A DNA stretch of 64,000 nucleotides, taken from positions 7,658,338 through 7,722,337 of the forward strand of contig JAUPFP010000004.1 of the NCBI GenBank assembly GCA_036925085.1, written 5' to 3'. Position numbers and translations under genes: made by a program. Positions within the stretch are counted from its first letter, which is position 1; each line of letters opens with the position of its first letter. This stretch comes from Brachycybe producta (Eukaryota; Arthropoda; Diplopoda; Playtdesmida; Andrognathidae). The notes beneath the pieces are model-generated. The model saw only the letters and a program-made list of their open reading frames with translations, had not been told where the DNA came from and did not search any database. Positions 1 to 10,263 of this stretch are shown piece by piece.

Positions 1-351
1 TCAGCTTGTTGCAGGAGGTCTGGAGCACAGCCCCTAAAAATCTATGTCACTGAGTGACCCACAGTTCTTATCCAAAGCTATCTGAAAGTGTAGGTCACTT
101 AGTAACCTATGGTTAGGGTGTTTAAAAAAGTCTCCTCATCAATTCTGCTTCGTTTCACATTCAAGTTTTGTCAAACATTACAATAAAAAACAATTCAATG
201 ACAATTTTGATTTTAAAGAAGATATGAAAAAAAGCAAGAGTAGCCATTAATTTACCCTTAAGGTGGGTTTTTAGATTAGGCAATATAACTGTTGTAGTAT
301 GTTGTACAACTTCAGTTGTTAGCCAATTGACAACAGCATGATCAAATTGAT

Positions 352-1348
352 GGTGCTGTTTCAGAGGGTAGCATTGTTGGACCACTGCTTTTCCTTCTGT
401 TCATAAACGATCTGGCAAATAGCTGCAGCAGTACGATGCGTTTTTTCCCTGATGATGATGTTGTGTACAGATGGATTAGGGGCATTGAGGACATTGAAAT
501 CCTCCAAAGGGACCTTACCAGTGTTGAAAAGTGGTGCTCTGCAGGGCATCTACAACTAAATCGGACTAAATGTAACATTATGCGAGTCTCTCGAAAGCAG
601 GAACCTTGCATGGCGACTTACACCATGGGAAATGTTCAACTGACTCATGTTGATAAATTGAAATATCTTGGCTTAACCTTATCAAATGACATGCTTTGGA
701 AAGAACACATAACCAATGCAGCCAGTAAAGCTAACCACAGGCTGCATTTTCTCCAATGCACCCTTAAACAGTTTAAAAAAAGTGTAAAATAGGTCTTATT
801 TTACCCTTAGTCAGACCTATATTAGAATATTGTTCCCCAATTTGGTGCCTATTTAGAAGTAACTTAAAACAAGAAATAGAAATGGTACAGCATAGGGCTG
901 CAAGATTTGTGAAGGAAGATACGTGTATACTGACAATTAGTTGTCTATGCTTCAGGAAATAGAATGGGAATCATTAGCAGGGCAAAGAAATGACCAAAGC
1001 CTTGCCCTTTTCGGACATTTAATGGCAGATGATAATATTGCCCTACTCGGCTTATTGAATACACATCCTCGTAATGGAAGACACGGGCATTCAACAACTT
1101 TAAAAAAATTAATGGCTAGAACTGATGCATATTTTTGGTCTTTTTTTCCTTTAATGTTATTAGACCATTGAATCCTCTTCCAGTTGATACTTCTTTGTTA
1201 GGACTATTTCAATTTAACAATAATGTCTTGTTTTACCTGAATGACAATCAATTTTGTTCGGGAGCATTACCCCTGCCACATGTCTTTTAAGCCGATTGCA
1301 GGTTGAATTGAACTGAATTTGAATTGAGTTGAATTGAAATGAATTGTA
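352..1348 (+). mobile_element. CR1-like LINE, 3' end: degenerate reverse transcriptase and C-terminal tail (family 1)
   Basis: The frame from 352 reads SEGSIVGPLLFLLFINDL, the standard RT block before the catalytic aspartates, then RFFPDDDVVYR where FADD is expected, LQLNRTKCN and KYLGL. The frame breaks near 785 and resumes at 789 as VRPILEYCSPIW and VQHRAARFV. It breaks again and continues as SMLQEIEWESLAGQRNDQSL (from about 944) and ARTDAYFWSF. The element ends in a tail of ttgaa/attga repeats (about 1303-1348), as expected for CR1-like LINEs with microsatellite 3' ends. Frameshifts and the altered catalytic block make it dead. Related 3' fragments are at 9808, 29290 and 55920. Confidence 0.85.
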
Positions 1349-1641
1349 GAGTGGTGTGCAACACATAGTATTTACATTGAGGTACACTATTACAGCGAGT
1401 AGTAACTTATTTTAGTGAGTGTTCATTAATGTGCATTCTTCTATTCTTTAAGAGCAAACTCATGAATCGTAATTTCACACTGGCTACATTTTCTGTACAA
1501 CAGAAAATTGAACACAGCTCCACTTTCAACAACTCTGCTGTAAAATGTGGTAGTTTTGTGTGTTTTGGTATACCACATTTTACAACACATTACAACACTC
1601 AGGCATGCTCATGCTGCATGACTCCACGTACACAATGTTAA

Positions 1642-2405
1642 GAGGCTACATCACAAAATTACTTCGAAGAATCTCCGCAAAAAGCGCTAGCATCGTATCC
1701 CTAAATATATTTTTAAAATACACAGTCGCGGCAATATGTTTATTTTTCATATTTAAAGTTGTCCATTATTAAGTTTCCAAAGTGCTATGCACACCATAAA
1801 TATATGCTGATTGAGTGATGGAATGACAAAAAATTGGTAAGTGCGGTTATGCTTTTAAAAACTATTTAAAAATCGCAAATTTCTAACTTTTATGTTAAAC
1901 TCCATTGAGTACGTCCAAATTAGAAGAAAAAAACATCCATTAAAATATTAAAATGCTCGTAAAAATACGTAAAATAATTTTAAAAAACAACAATTAAACC
2001 ACAGTGAAGCCAACATTATGGCGCATGTGCATGATTTTTTTTTTTTTTTTTAAATAATTTTTAAGTATTTTTACGAGCATTTTACTGGATTTTTTTTGCT
2101 TACGAGCACATACTCCATGGAGTTTAACATACGAGTTAGAAATTCGCAATTTTGAAATAGAATGACAGAAAATTGGTAAGTGCGGTTATATTTTTAAAAA
2201 CTATCACTCGATCAGCATATATTTAAGGTGCACAGTTGTACGTTGAAAACTTAATATTGGACAAATTTAAATATGAAAAATATAATAAACATATTTCTGC
2301 GACTGTGTATTTTAAAAATTAACATTTTTTAACATGTGGGCTCATTAGAAAAATGATGCTAGCGCTCTGCGAGATTTTTCGAAGTAATTTTGTGATGTAG
2401 CCTCT
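1642..2405. repeat. Long inverted-repeat (foldback) element with TTAA flanks, copy 1
   Basis: The sequence reads nearly the same on both strands. It starts GAGGCTACATCACAAAATTA and ends with the reverse complement (...TGTGATGTAGCCTC). TTAA lies directly before it (1638-1641). On the right, TTAA is restored if the solo LTR at 2406-3234 is removed. Internal landmarks are gcgctagc and paired 'atatgctgat' segments. There is no open frame. Copies are at 17106, 21897, 27965 (fragment) and 57540 (half). TTAA target duplications are typical of piggyBac-type elements; that link is inference. Confidence 0.75.
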
Positions 2406-3234
2406 TGTAACGTTCTCGTTTTTTCACGGTCCACAGAGAGATCTCTGGTAGCCATTTGAAAGTGTCACTTGAACGTTGATGCTCAAGTCTTTCGGTCTAA
2501 TGGCAAATGTGTTGTATACTTGAACACTAGGGATGCAAGGGTCGGTACCTTACGAGTCCAGATGTAGAAAATAGTACTGTCGAATTGGCTTACAAGTGGC
2601 TGCTGGTGAATCTTTCCGTTGGTTGAATCATTCGGTCAAGAGGCGGCTGTAATTCGAAGTCCCACATCCCACAAATAAAGTCCACACATTGATTGATAGA
2701 TATATAATATGATCTCTTTTATTACAAAGACAGCGACTCGCTGCGGATTGAGAAGAGTTTTAGGTAGACAATTCTGTGTACCAATCTCGGATCTAGTCTC
2801 CTTCTCAATTCACATGGTCCTGTTAACATATGCAAAATAACAATACAAACATATGATCGTTAGACAAAGGCTCCAGGTGTGTCCAAGTCTCTTGGACACA
2901 ACCAGGACCTAAAACCTAATTACAGAAATATATAACAATGCAATCTATAAGATTTAAATAACTTACTAACAATTAAAAAGGATATACTACTATCCTTTCG
3001 TTAAACTTCATTGATTTTTCACTGGCCAAGAGATCTGCATCATTGATTCTTCTGGAAATATCCTATTCAAATCAATGATACAGGCTTCTTGCCTTCTGTT
3101 CTCATCCTTGTGGGCAGGGAGAGGTATTGTTTAGATGACCTACCGGCCACCCCCAAGCATGAGGTGAGAAACCCATCTATAAAATAACTACTTTTACAGG
3201 GTGCATAAGAATAATGAACACGGAATTCGTTACA
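2406..3234. mobile_element. Solo LTR inserted in the foldback element
   Basis: The 829-bp segment begins TGTAACG and ends CGTTACA, a TG...CA terminus with short inverted ends. CTCT precedes it (2402-2405) and follows it (3235-3238), a 4-bp target duplication. Removing the segment plus one CTCT rebuilds the end of the surrounding foldback (CCTCTTAA). It contains aataaa (about 2670) and a TATA-like stretch (2698-2708) but no coding capacity. Orientation and superfamily are undecided. Confidence 0.65.
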
Positions 3235-3240
3235 CTCTTA

Positions 3241-3984
3241 AAGTTAAAATATCCTTACGTGATTTGATCATTTCACTCATGTAGTTTCTAACAATTGAAA
3301 AGTTTTTTTTATTATGCAAAACTTGTTTTTTTTTCAAATGCAGAAAGTAACCTAGCTACGTTTGACATTTTAAGTTAGCTTAAAGTTACAGATAAATTCA
3401 CAAATCTCAAATAATTTGATCTAATAGAACAGCATATTGTGTGCATGAGAAAAGAACAAAAAATTGGACAGCTTATACAGTTGGTTAATATGACTGTAAT
3501 ATGGTTAAAGACCATATTCCACCATAAGGCTATGTATATCACTTATCATTTTAAGCAAACTGCTTATTGTATTATAATCCATTGTTCTGAAACACAAGAC
3601 ATTAATTTATAAACTGCAGCATAAATAAATTTAATACCTGACAAGACAGGTTTTTCGTGTATAGTGCAGTTCATTTAGTTCATAATTCATTTTAAGTTCA
3701 CTTTCCACTTTTTTAAACACAAACTCTCATAGCAAAATATGTACTTACGCAATTTTGATTCTTTTTTTAAGGTTGAAATTTTGCATAGGTAAAGCATATT
3801 ATCTGAGCCATCATATACCTAATTATTACTGAATTGCTTGACAACTTCAGAATCGAAGCAAAAATTAAAACATAATGAGCTAATTGCAAAACCGGTTAAT
3901 GTTTCGTAAGGCACAAAAAAAAAATTCAAGATTCGCGAAAAATTTGACAGTATATTTCGATGAAAATGCCAGAACGTAAAAAAC
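3241..3984. other. AT-rich unassigned sequence
   Basis: I see no convincing open frame, splice-flanked exon or repeat family in this stretch. Confidence 0.5.
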
Positions 3985-4024
3985 GTGCAATCTGAATTTT
4001 TCTGAAAAGATACAGGAGATAGTT

Positions 4025-4044
4025 CCCCCCCCCCCCCCCCCCCC
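4025..4044. repeat. Homopolymer C tract
   Basis: An uninterrupted run of about 20 C, longer than the 7-C run at the equivalent place in duplicate copy B. Confidence 0.9.
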
Positions 4045-4319
4045 TCAAAAAAATAACAACTACACTTACATCACTGTAAGACGGAGCTGGTGACGTCGGA
4101 GGAGTTGACAGAAAATTTAGTTTTGTTTCATTTTACCTGATAAAAAAGGGGTAATAACAAAAGAATGCAATAACCCCTTTTATTTAGGGTCTAAACTGTT
4201 TGTACACGTTTGCTATTATCTCTATCCAATCAGGCTAATTAAATGACACAATCCTGAATTTTATTTTGGGTCAACCCTTCTGACGTCACAGGCTTCATTT
4301 TAAGATGAGGCAACTAAAT

Positions 4320-4524
4320 ACAGGCATTTAGAAATCGGGAAGAACTTCAGTTGGCTCCGCCCTTTTTATGACAACCGGCAACTTCTAATTGGTTTGTTGT
4401 GTGGTTCAACTTTGAAAAGGGCGGAGCATGTGACGTCAAACTGCATAACCAACCAATTAGAAGTTGCGTTACTCATAACAATTGCAGAGCCAAATGAAGT
4501 TCTTCCCGATTTCTAAATGCCTGT
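4320..4524. mobile_element. 205-bp foldback MITE with 9-bp target duplication (promoter-module family)
   Basis: The termini ACAGGCATTTAGAAATCGGG and its complement are flanked by the 9-bp duplication CAACTAAAT (4311-4319 and 4525-4533). Inside, in mirror order, are CCGCCCTTTTTATGA (GC box plus TATA-like), TTCTAATTGGTT (inverted CCAAT box) and TGACGTCA-like (CRE) motifs. Duplications of 8-9 bp suggest a Mutator-like origin. There is no coding capacity. Copies at 25324 and 54459 have essentially the same length. Confidence 0.85.
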
Positions 4525-5747
4525 CAACTAAATTGCGCAGGCTTTTATGGAGTACTTTCTTTGTACTTTGACCTTTTCTGTACTTTTTTAACTCATAAAA
4601 AACTACATAATTTCCAGAAAATAATTAATCAAATGTGAAATCTGAATTTTTGTCTGAAACGATACAGGAGATAGTCTCCCCCCCTCAAAAAAAAAATCAC
4701 AACTACACTTGCCTGGTGACGTCAGAGGGGTTGACAGATAATTTAGTTTTGTTTAATTTTACCTGATAAAAAGGGGATAATAACAAAAGAATGCAATAAC
4801 CCCTTTTGTTTAGGTCCTAAACTGTTTGTAAACGTTTGCTATTATCTCTTTCCAATCAGGCTAAATGACACAATCCTGAATATTATTTTTGGTCAACCCT
4901 TCTGACGTCACAGACTTCATTTTACGATATGGAGGACTTTCTTTGTACTTTGACCTTTTCTGTACTTTTTTTAACCCATAGAACTACATAATTATCAGAA
5001 AATAAACATAAACAGGAAAGCTTTTAAGTTCAAACATTCCATCATTATTTTGCTAATTAAACATTTAAAAAAGAATTCATTTCAAAACTTTTGAATTATT
5101 TCATAGATTTCAGACTTTGGATTACAGGGCTATATACTTAATAAAATGTGGCCTAATATGCAATTGAGTTGGCATGAATGATATTCTATTTTTAAAATAT
5201 GTATTTTTTGACTATAATTATACGAAGGAAGGGCAACATTCCTTTTCTAATCGAGTGTTTTACATTTTGAGTTCCAAAACGAATATAAAAATTGCCATAT
5301 ATATATTAAATGTCCTTGTAAAATGTTCAAAAAGTTCCGTACAGAGTTATCTAGAATATTTACATATTGTCGCTTTTCTTTTAACCTTTCTTTCTTTAAA
5401 AAAAAATGACTACGCAAAAATTTGGTTACAAAAAGGCATTGTTATAATCTTTTTTTTTCTCTCTCTCTCTCTCTTTACTTACTTTTTCTCTTGATCCATT
5501 TCTTTTCTATTTGCATAACTTAAAATGTCATTTATCTGCATTAAGACAAAAAAAAAATAAGCCAATGTTAAACTAGGATTTGTAATGTGTTTTCAAAAAC
5601 TGTCACATTTTTATAGATAAGAAAAATAAAAAAAAAAATAGTTCACGTGCGGAAAATTCACTATTCCGTGGTCGGAAAATTCAAGTAGAAAAGCTATGCC
5701 ACGTTCGGAACAAGTATACGTGGCTTACGGCTCACTGCTTACGTTAA

Positions 5748-6230
5748 GCCGCTATTACACTAGCAACTTTTAATGCAATAAAACGTGCAATGTGACTTGC
5801 AAATTCCTTTTTTTATAGTGTGATATGACAATGCAACTTGATAAAACTTTCCTTTTAACTAGTGTTAAACTCAGACTCATTGAGTTGCACATGTTCAACT
5901 TTGAGAGACTTTTCAAGTAAAGTTTCTGACAAACAACCAATCAGGCTGTTTGCCGGAAACGACATCAGAACTTTGAATGAATTTCCGGTTTCATGACTTC
6001 CGGTTTATATACGTCTTATTAGTGGCTAATCATAATGGCGTCCTGTAAATAGTGTCTGCCTGTTGTATGGACGCCATTTTTTTTTTTTTCAAAGCGGTTT
6101 TAAAAAGTTGATTGCAATTAGGTTGTATAGTGTGATATAGAAGTTTATTACAAAGTTCTAGTTGCAAATCACATCGCAGGTTGCATTGCAAGTTGAATTG
6201 CATTGGAGGTTGCTAGTGTAATAGGGGTTT
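5748..6230. mobile_element. Foldback MITE, 'CCGCTATTACACTAGCAACT' ends
   Basis: The left end ccgctattacactagcaact is matched by an inverted right end, aggttgctagtgtaatagggg. TTAA occurs just left of it (5744-5747). The interior has no coding frame. Confidence 0.7.
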
Positions 6231-6450
6231 TAGATCGATTAGTTACATTAAAAGGAAGTCACTGAAACAAGGATCACATCACTCAGTATCCTAAACGTTT
6301 CGTTGCAACATATGTTTAGCAACATGGTGCTAAAACGTTTTTGTTGTTGTTGCAAGAAACACATACCAAAAGGCAAATGCCCTTGGTGAACGCAGTGTGG
6401 AAAATGAAAAGGAACGTGAATGCGAAAAGGAAGATGAAAGCACACGAGTG

Positions 6451-6594
6451 ACAGGCAGTTCAGCCCAGCACTAAAATTTCGTTTGCCCCGCCCTTTTTAT
6501 GAGCTCCATCAATTTCTAATTGGTTTGTTACTTGGTCTGATGTCATAAAAGGGGCGAGGCGAACAAAATTTCAGTGCTGGGCGGAACTGGCTGT
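6451..6594. mobile_element. 144-bp promoter-module MITE
   Basis: ACAGGCAGTTCAGCCCAGC starts the element and its near-complement ends it. The target duplication is CACGAGTG (6443-6450 and 6595-6602). The core has the same CCGCCC-TTTTATGA ... AATTGG ... TGATGTCA-TAAAAGG order as the 205-bp copies, but different outer arms. Confidence 0.8.
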
Positions 6595-6967
6595 CACGAG
6601 TGTGGACATATATAGCTAATTAGTAATCACTATTGGAGTCATAAGAAATCACCTAAAGACAATATCAACGTAAAGATGACTCCGATTCCTCGTTTTTATT
6701 CAGTGATTATTATTTGGACTTCTACGGAAATAAAGAATATATATATATGAAAATGATAAAACATAACAATAGTCATATAACAAATAGAAATATAAAATAC
6801 TGTATCTGCTACAAATAATAAAAATGTTTAGCTCGTTTGAGTAAAAGGGAAGAAGATGAAAAAAGCCAATGATCAGAGCTACCAAAATTAAAATAAAATG
6901 AATCTTTCCAGAAATTGTTTTTTGTTGCAAAATTGGACATTTGTGTCAAAAATAGTTCGATCACTAC

Positions 6968-7437
6968 GGAGCCATGTAAAGGACACGCAAGATTGTTTTT
7001 TAAATCTCTACATGTCGACTTTTTTCAGAATCTCGACATGTCGACTTTACTCTTGACATGTCGACTTTACTCTCGACATGTCGACTTTACTCTCGACATG
7101 TCGACTTTATTCTCGACATGTCGACTTTATTCTCGACATGTCGACTTTATTCTCGACATGGCGACTTTATTCTCGACATGTCGACTTTATTCTCGACATG
7201 GCGACTTTATTCTCGACATGTCGACTTTATTCTCGACATGGCGACTTTATTCTCGACATGTAGACTTTATTCTCGACATGTCGACTTTACTCTCGACATG
7301 TCGTACTTTATTCTCGATATGACTTTTTATAAAACGCGACATGTCGACTTTATTCCCGACATGTCGACTTTTAATCTCAACATGTAGACTTTTTATAAAA
7401 TGCGACATGTCGACTTTATTCTCGACATGTCGACTAA
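6968..7437 (+). repeat. 20-bp satellite (ctcgacatgtcgactttatt)n with a foldback-type left terminus
   Basis: About 20 units of a 20-bp repeat run from roughly 7010. Each contains the palindromes cgacatgtcg and gtcgac. From 7160 to 7250 every second unit carries atgGcg instead of atgTcg, giving a 40-bp higher-order period. The preceding 'tacggagccatgtaaaggacac' resembles the terminal repeat of the foldback at 61171-61794. The repeat-encoded frames (135, 109 and 61 aa) are artefacts. Confidence 0.85.
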
Positions 7438-7451
7438 ATTTTAATCTTTTT

Positions 7452-7590
7452 TAATTGGCCGTGTTAATTATGCCATGTTGTGTGCACCATTCTCTAATAA
7501 TTAAATTATTGCAAGCGCTCTCTTGTAGCAGCAATAATTTAATGATTAGAGTATGGTGCGCACAACATGGCACATAATTAACACGGCCGA
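7452..7590. repeat. Hairpin: ~45-bp inverted repeat
   Basis: ggccgtgttaattatgcca ... and its complement ...tggcacataattaacacggcc pair across a short loop rich in taattta. Its right arm is followed by a stray gtcgac unit like those of the satellite. Confidence 0.8.
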
Positions 7591-7655
7591 ATAAAAGAGA
7601 TTAAAAGTCGACATTTCGAGATTTAAAATAAAATTTGCCAAAAGTCTTCTGCAGG

Positions 7656-7851
7656 ACAGGCAAGTAAAGACAGTAAGATACAGTCGTTTGCCCCGCCCCT
7701 TTTATGAGGACTGGCAACTTCTAATTGATTTATGTGGTCTGACGTCACTGGCATACCTTGCCCTTTTCAATTTCCAGTTGGTTGATATTTGGTCTGACGC
7801 TCATAAAAGGGCTGAGCAAACGACTGTATCTCCCTGTCTTTACATCTCTGT
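7656..7851. mobile_element. 196-bp promoter-module MITE
   Basis: The ends are ACAGGCAAGTAAAGACAG and CTGTCTTTACATCTCTGT. The flanking 9-mers TTCTGCAGG (7647-7655) and CTCTGCAGG (7852-7860) match at 8 of 9 positions. The core again has the GC-box/TATA-like/CCAAT/CRE arrangement. Confidence 0.8.
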
Positions 7852-7899
7852 CTCTGCAGGGCTCCTTACAATCGCAATTGAAGTCGATGCTCCAGAAAC

Positions 7900-7938
<39 letters not shown>

Positions 7939-8136
7939 GCCCCGTCTATCTTTCTTTCCTTCTCTGTATTCCTGTATGTGTAACGCTGTGCAAACAAGGA
8001 CAAAAACGTTTAAGCACATCGGAATTTATATAAATTTAAATGAAAAGCTTTTTTTTCTCAAGGTCAACGTTATGTTGCACTTTCCCCATCCAAAAACCCT
8101 ATGATATTAAATTGGAAAGGGGGAAAGGTTGGGGGT

Positions 8137-8674
8137 CACTACAGCTACCAAGGCTCACAAGCGCTACTAGTAGTAGGAGAACAGCTACTTGGGTCACTAC
8201 AGCTACCAAAAAAATATATAGACCTTTTGTTCATCAAAAGGGTCACTACAGCTACCAAAAAATAGGGGGACAAAATATAGACTTTTTTTATCACTTTCTC
8301 GTCACTAAAGCTAAAAAAAATAACCCTTTTTCCATAACCTAACCGAACCTTACCAAACCTTACCTAACCGAACCTTAACGATCCTAACCAAAAAGTACCG
8401 ACACTAACCTGAACCTAACCGATCCTAACCAAACCGAATCTAACCGATCCTAACCAAACCTAACCGAACCTTACCAATCCTAACCAAACCTAACCGAACC
8501 TTACCGAACATAATGAAACCTAATCGAACATAATGGAACCTAATCGAACATAATGAAACCTAATCGAACATAATGAAACCTAACTGAACCGAATGTAATC
8601 TAAACTAAACGTATTGATAAATAAAAAGGCCTATATTTTTTGGTAGCTGTAGTGACCCTGGTAGCTGTAGTGTG
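8137..8674. mobile_element. Foldback with CACTACAGCTACCA arms and CCTAAC(C/G) core
   Basis: The left arm has repeated gggtcactacagctaccaa units. The right arm has the complement (tggtagctgtagtgaccc, twice). The middle (8329-8612) is a long run of cctaaccgaacc-type variants. The CACTA ends recall CACTA transposons, but I find no 2-3 bp target duplication. It is inserted in Helitron copy 1. Confidence 0.65.
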
Positions 8675-8699
8675 CCAGTCCCGAAAAAGATTGCAAACA

Positions 8700-8779
8700 A
8701 TAAGTGTGACATTCTCGGAGTTAGCAATTTGCCTTGCTCTGAGGATATTTTTCTTTTTCAAGATGTCGCAATCGACTTG
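8700..8779 (+). repeat. 80-bp dispersed repeat, copy 1
   Basis: Identical by eye over 80 bp to 13831-13910 (ataagtgtgacattctcgga ... aatcgacttg). It sits at the right edge of the block inserted in the Helitron. Confidence 0.85.
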
Positions 8780-9151
8780 AAACTGAAATTGAAATGAAAG
8801 GAGTAAAAAACGGGAAAAACGACGCGCATGCGCATACCAGAAAAAATGAAAAGCTCATTTTATCTTTCAAATATAAAAAGGGGAGGGGATAATAGTAGCA
8901 AAATAAAACTAGAATTATCACAGGCAGTTGTGCCCAGCATTATAATTTCTTTTGCTCCGACCTTTTATGAACGTCATCAATTTCTAATTGGTTTGTTACT
9001 TGGTTTGATGTCACATGTCAGCCCCTTTCATTTTCTAATTGGTTTTTACTTGGTATGACTTCACAAAAGGGCGGAGGAAAAGAAATTCTAATGCTGGGCA
9101 CAAATGCCGGTAAATTTGGCTCCCGTCATTTATGACGGGTTACCCCACTAG

Positions 9152-9807
9152 TCCTTGTATATTCTTCCTCGTGATTTCAAGAAATACAGAAAACAAAAAT
9201 ACAAGACAATATTAGTTTCTAGGCGCAATGATGATAAAATTCCAAACAAGTGAAGTAATCTAGTGAATTTCCTCTAGATCTTCAACTACATCTGTAGTTT
9301 TTTTTATTCCTCTCTTTTAGAATTATGCGTCAATTCAGAGCAAATATATAAGAAGCAAACAACAAAAAGAAATAAAATGTAACCATCATCAACTCAACTC
9401 TACCAAAAATCACATATACAAAATTCATTGAGTTCCAATGTTGATAGAAAAATATGTACTTGCAGCACATATAAAATAGAATTATGAATTCGACCATTAC
9501 ATTGGAGTGTTGTTAGTCTCCAAAAATGCAAATCCAAAAAAAAATATTCTGAGAACGTTTAATGTGTAATAAACATTCATCATCAATTGGTATATTGCAA
9601 GTGCTGTAGTAATCTACAATGCTTGTATAATTATTTGAGAGACATCGAAGACATAATATATTCAAACTTAAAAAGAAAAACAGGATGGAGACAAACATTT
9701 GTGAACACATCACAGATAAATGTGACAAACTGTACAAAGTGTTTCACAAATATAGCAACAATATTGAAGCATTTAACTGTTTGTACAAGGTACAGTACAT
9801 TAAATGT
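9152..9807. other. AT-rich unassigned sequence
   Basis: I recognise nothing here. The overlapping short frames on both strands have low-complexity composition. Confidence 0.4.
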
Positions 9808-10232
9808 TTGTAATTCAATTCAATTCAACTCAGTACACCTGCAATTAGCTTAAAAGCCATGTGGCAGAGGGGTTATTGCTAGCGATCACAAATGATTGTC
9901 ATTCAGGTAAAACAAGACATCATTGTTAAATTGAATTCATTCTAACAAAGAACTATCAACTGGAAGCTAATTCCATAGTCTAATAACATTAAGGAAAAAA
10001 AAGACCAAAAATATGCATCAGTTCTAGTCATTAATTCTTTTAAAATCTGTGACTGCCCGCGTCTTGTCTTCCATTACAAGGATGTATATTCAATAAGTCA
10101 TTAAGTAGGGCAATATTATCATCTGCCAGTAAACGTCCGAAATGGGCAAGGCTGTGGTCATTTTTTCGGCTTGCTAATGATTCCCATTTTAGTTCTTGAA
10201 GCATAGAAGGTACACTGTCATACATTTCATAA
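9808..10232 (-). mobile_element. CR1-like LINE 3' fragment (family 1)
   Basis: The minus strand reads SMLQELKWESLASRKNDHSL, then after a frame change the VIRLWN and LPVDSSLL blocks. It ends in (attga)n, seen on the + strand as aattcaattcaattcaa. It is 5'-truncated and is the same family as 352-1348. Confidence 0.8.
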
Positions 10233-10263
10233 TAGTAAAAGAATTAAAGCTGTTTCATATATT

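Larger units (their letters stand above)
3985..5010 (+). repeat. Direct duplication of a ~0.4-0.6 kb segment (copy A 3985-4620, copy B 4636-5010)
   Basis: Both copies share the same ordered landmarks: 'gatacaggagatagt', a C-run, 'ggtgacgtc', 'ttacctgataaaaa', 'gaatgcaataacccctttt', 'gtttgctattatctct', 'ccaatcaggctaa' and 'cttctgacgtcaca', followed by 'actttctttgtactttgacc'. Copy A is longer because a 205-bp MITE (4320-4524) with its target duplication sits inside it. Copy B lacks the insertion. Confidence 0.8.
7934..9151 (+). mobile_element. Helitron-like element, copy 1 (interrupted)
   Basis: The left end lies against a (TA)n run (7901-7936), followed by ttaagccccgtctatctttc. The right end has the hairpin CCCGTCATTTATGACGGG (9122-9139), then eight bases and CTAG|T, the 3'-hairpin-plus-CTRR signature of Helitrons. 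It carries the embedded promoter-module MITE at 8930-9111 and a gcgcatgcgc motif. A foreign block at about 8137-8779 interrupts it. It is non-autonomous: no Rep/helicase is present. Confidence 0.75.

Noticed and set aside
6915..7387. Frames of 61-135 codons rich in STLFSTCRLYSRH repeats
   Set aside because: Translation of the 20-bp ctcgacatgtcgac array. No splice or domain support.
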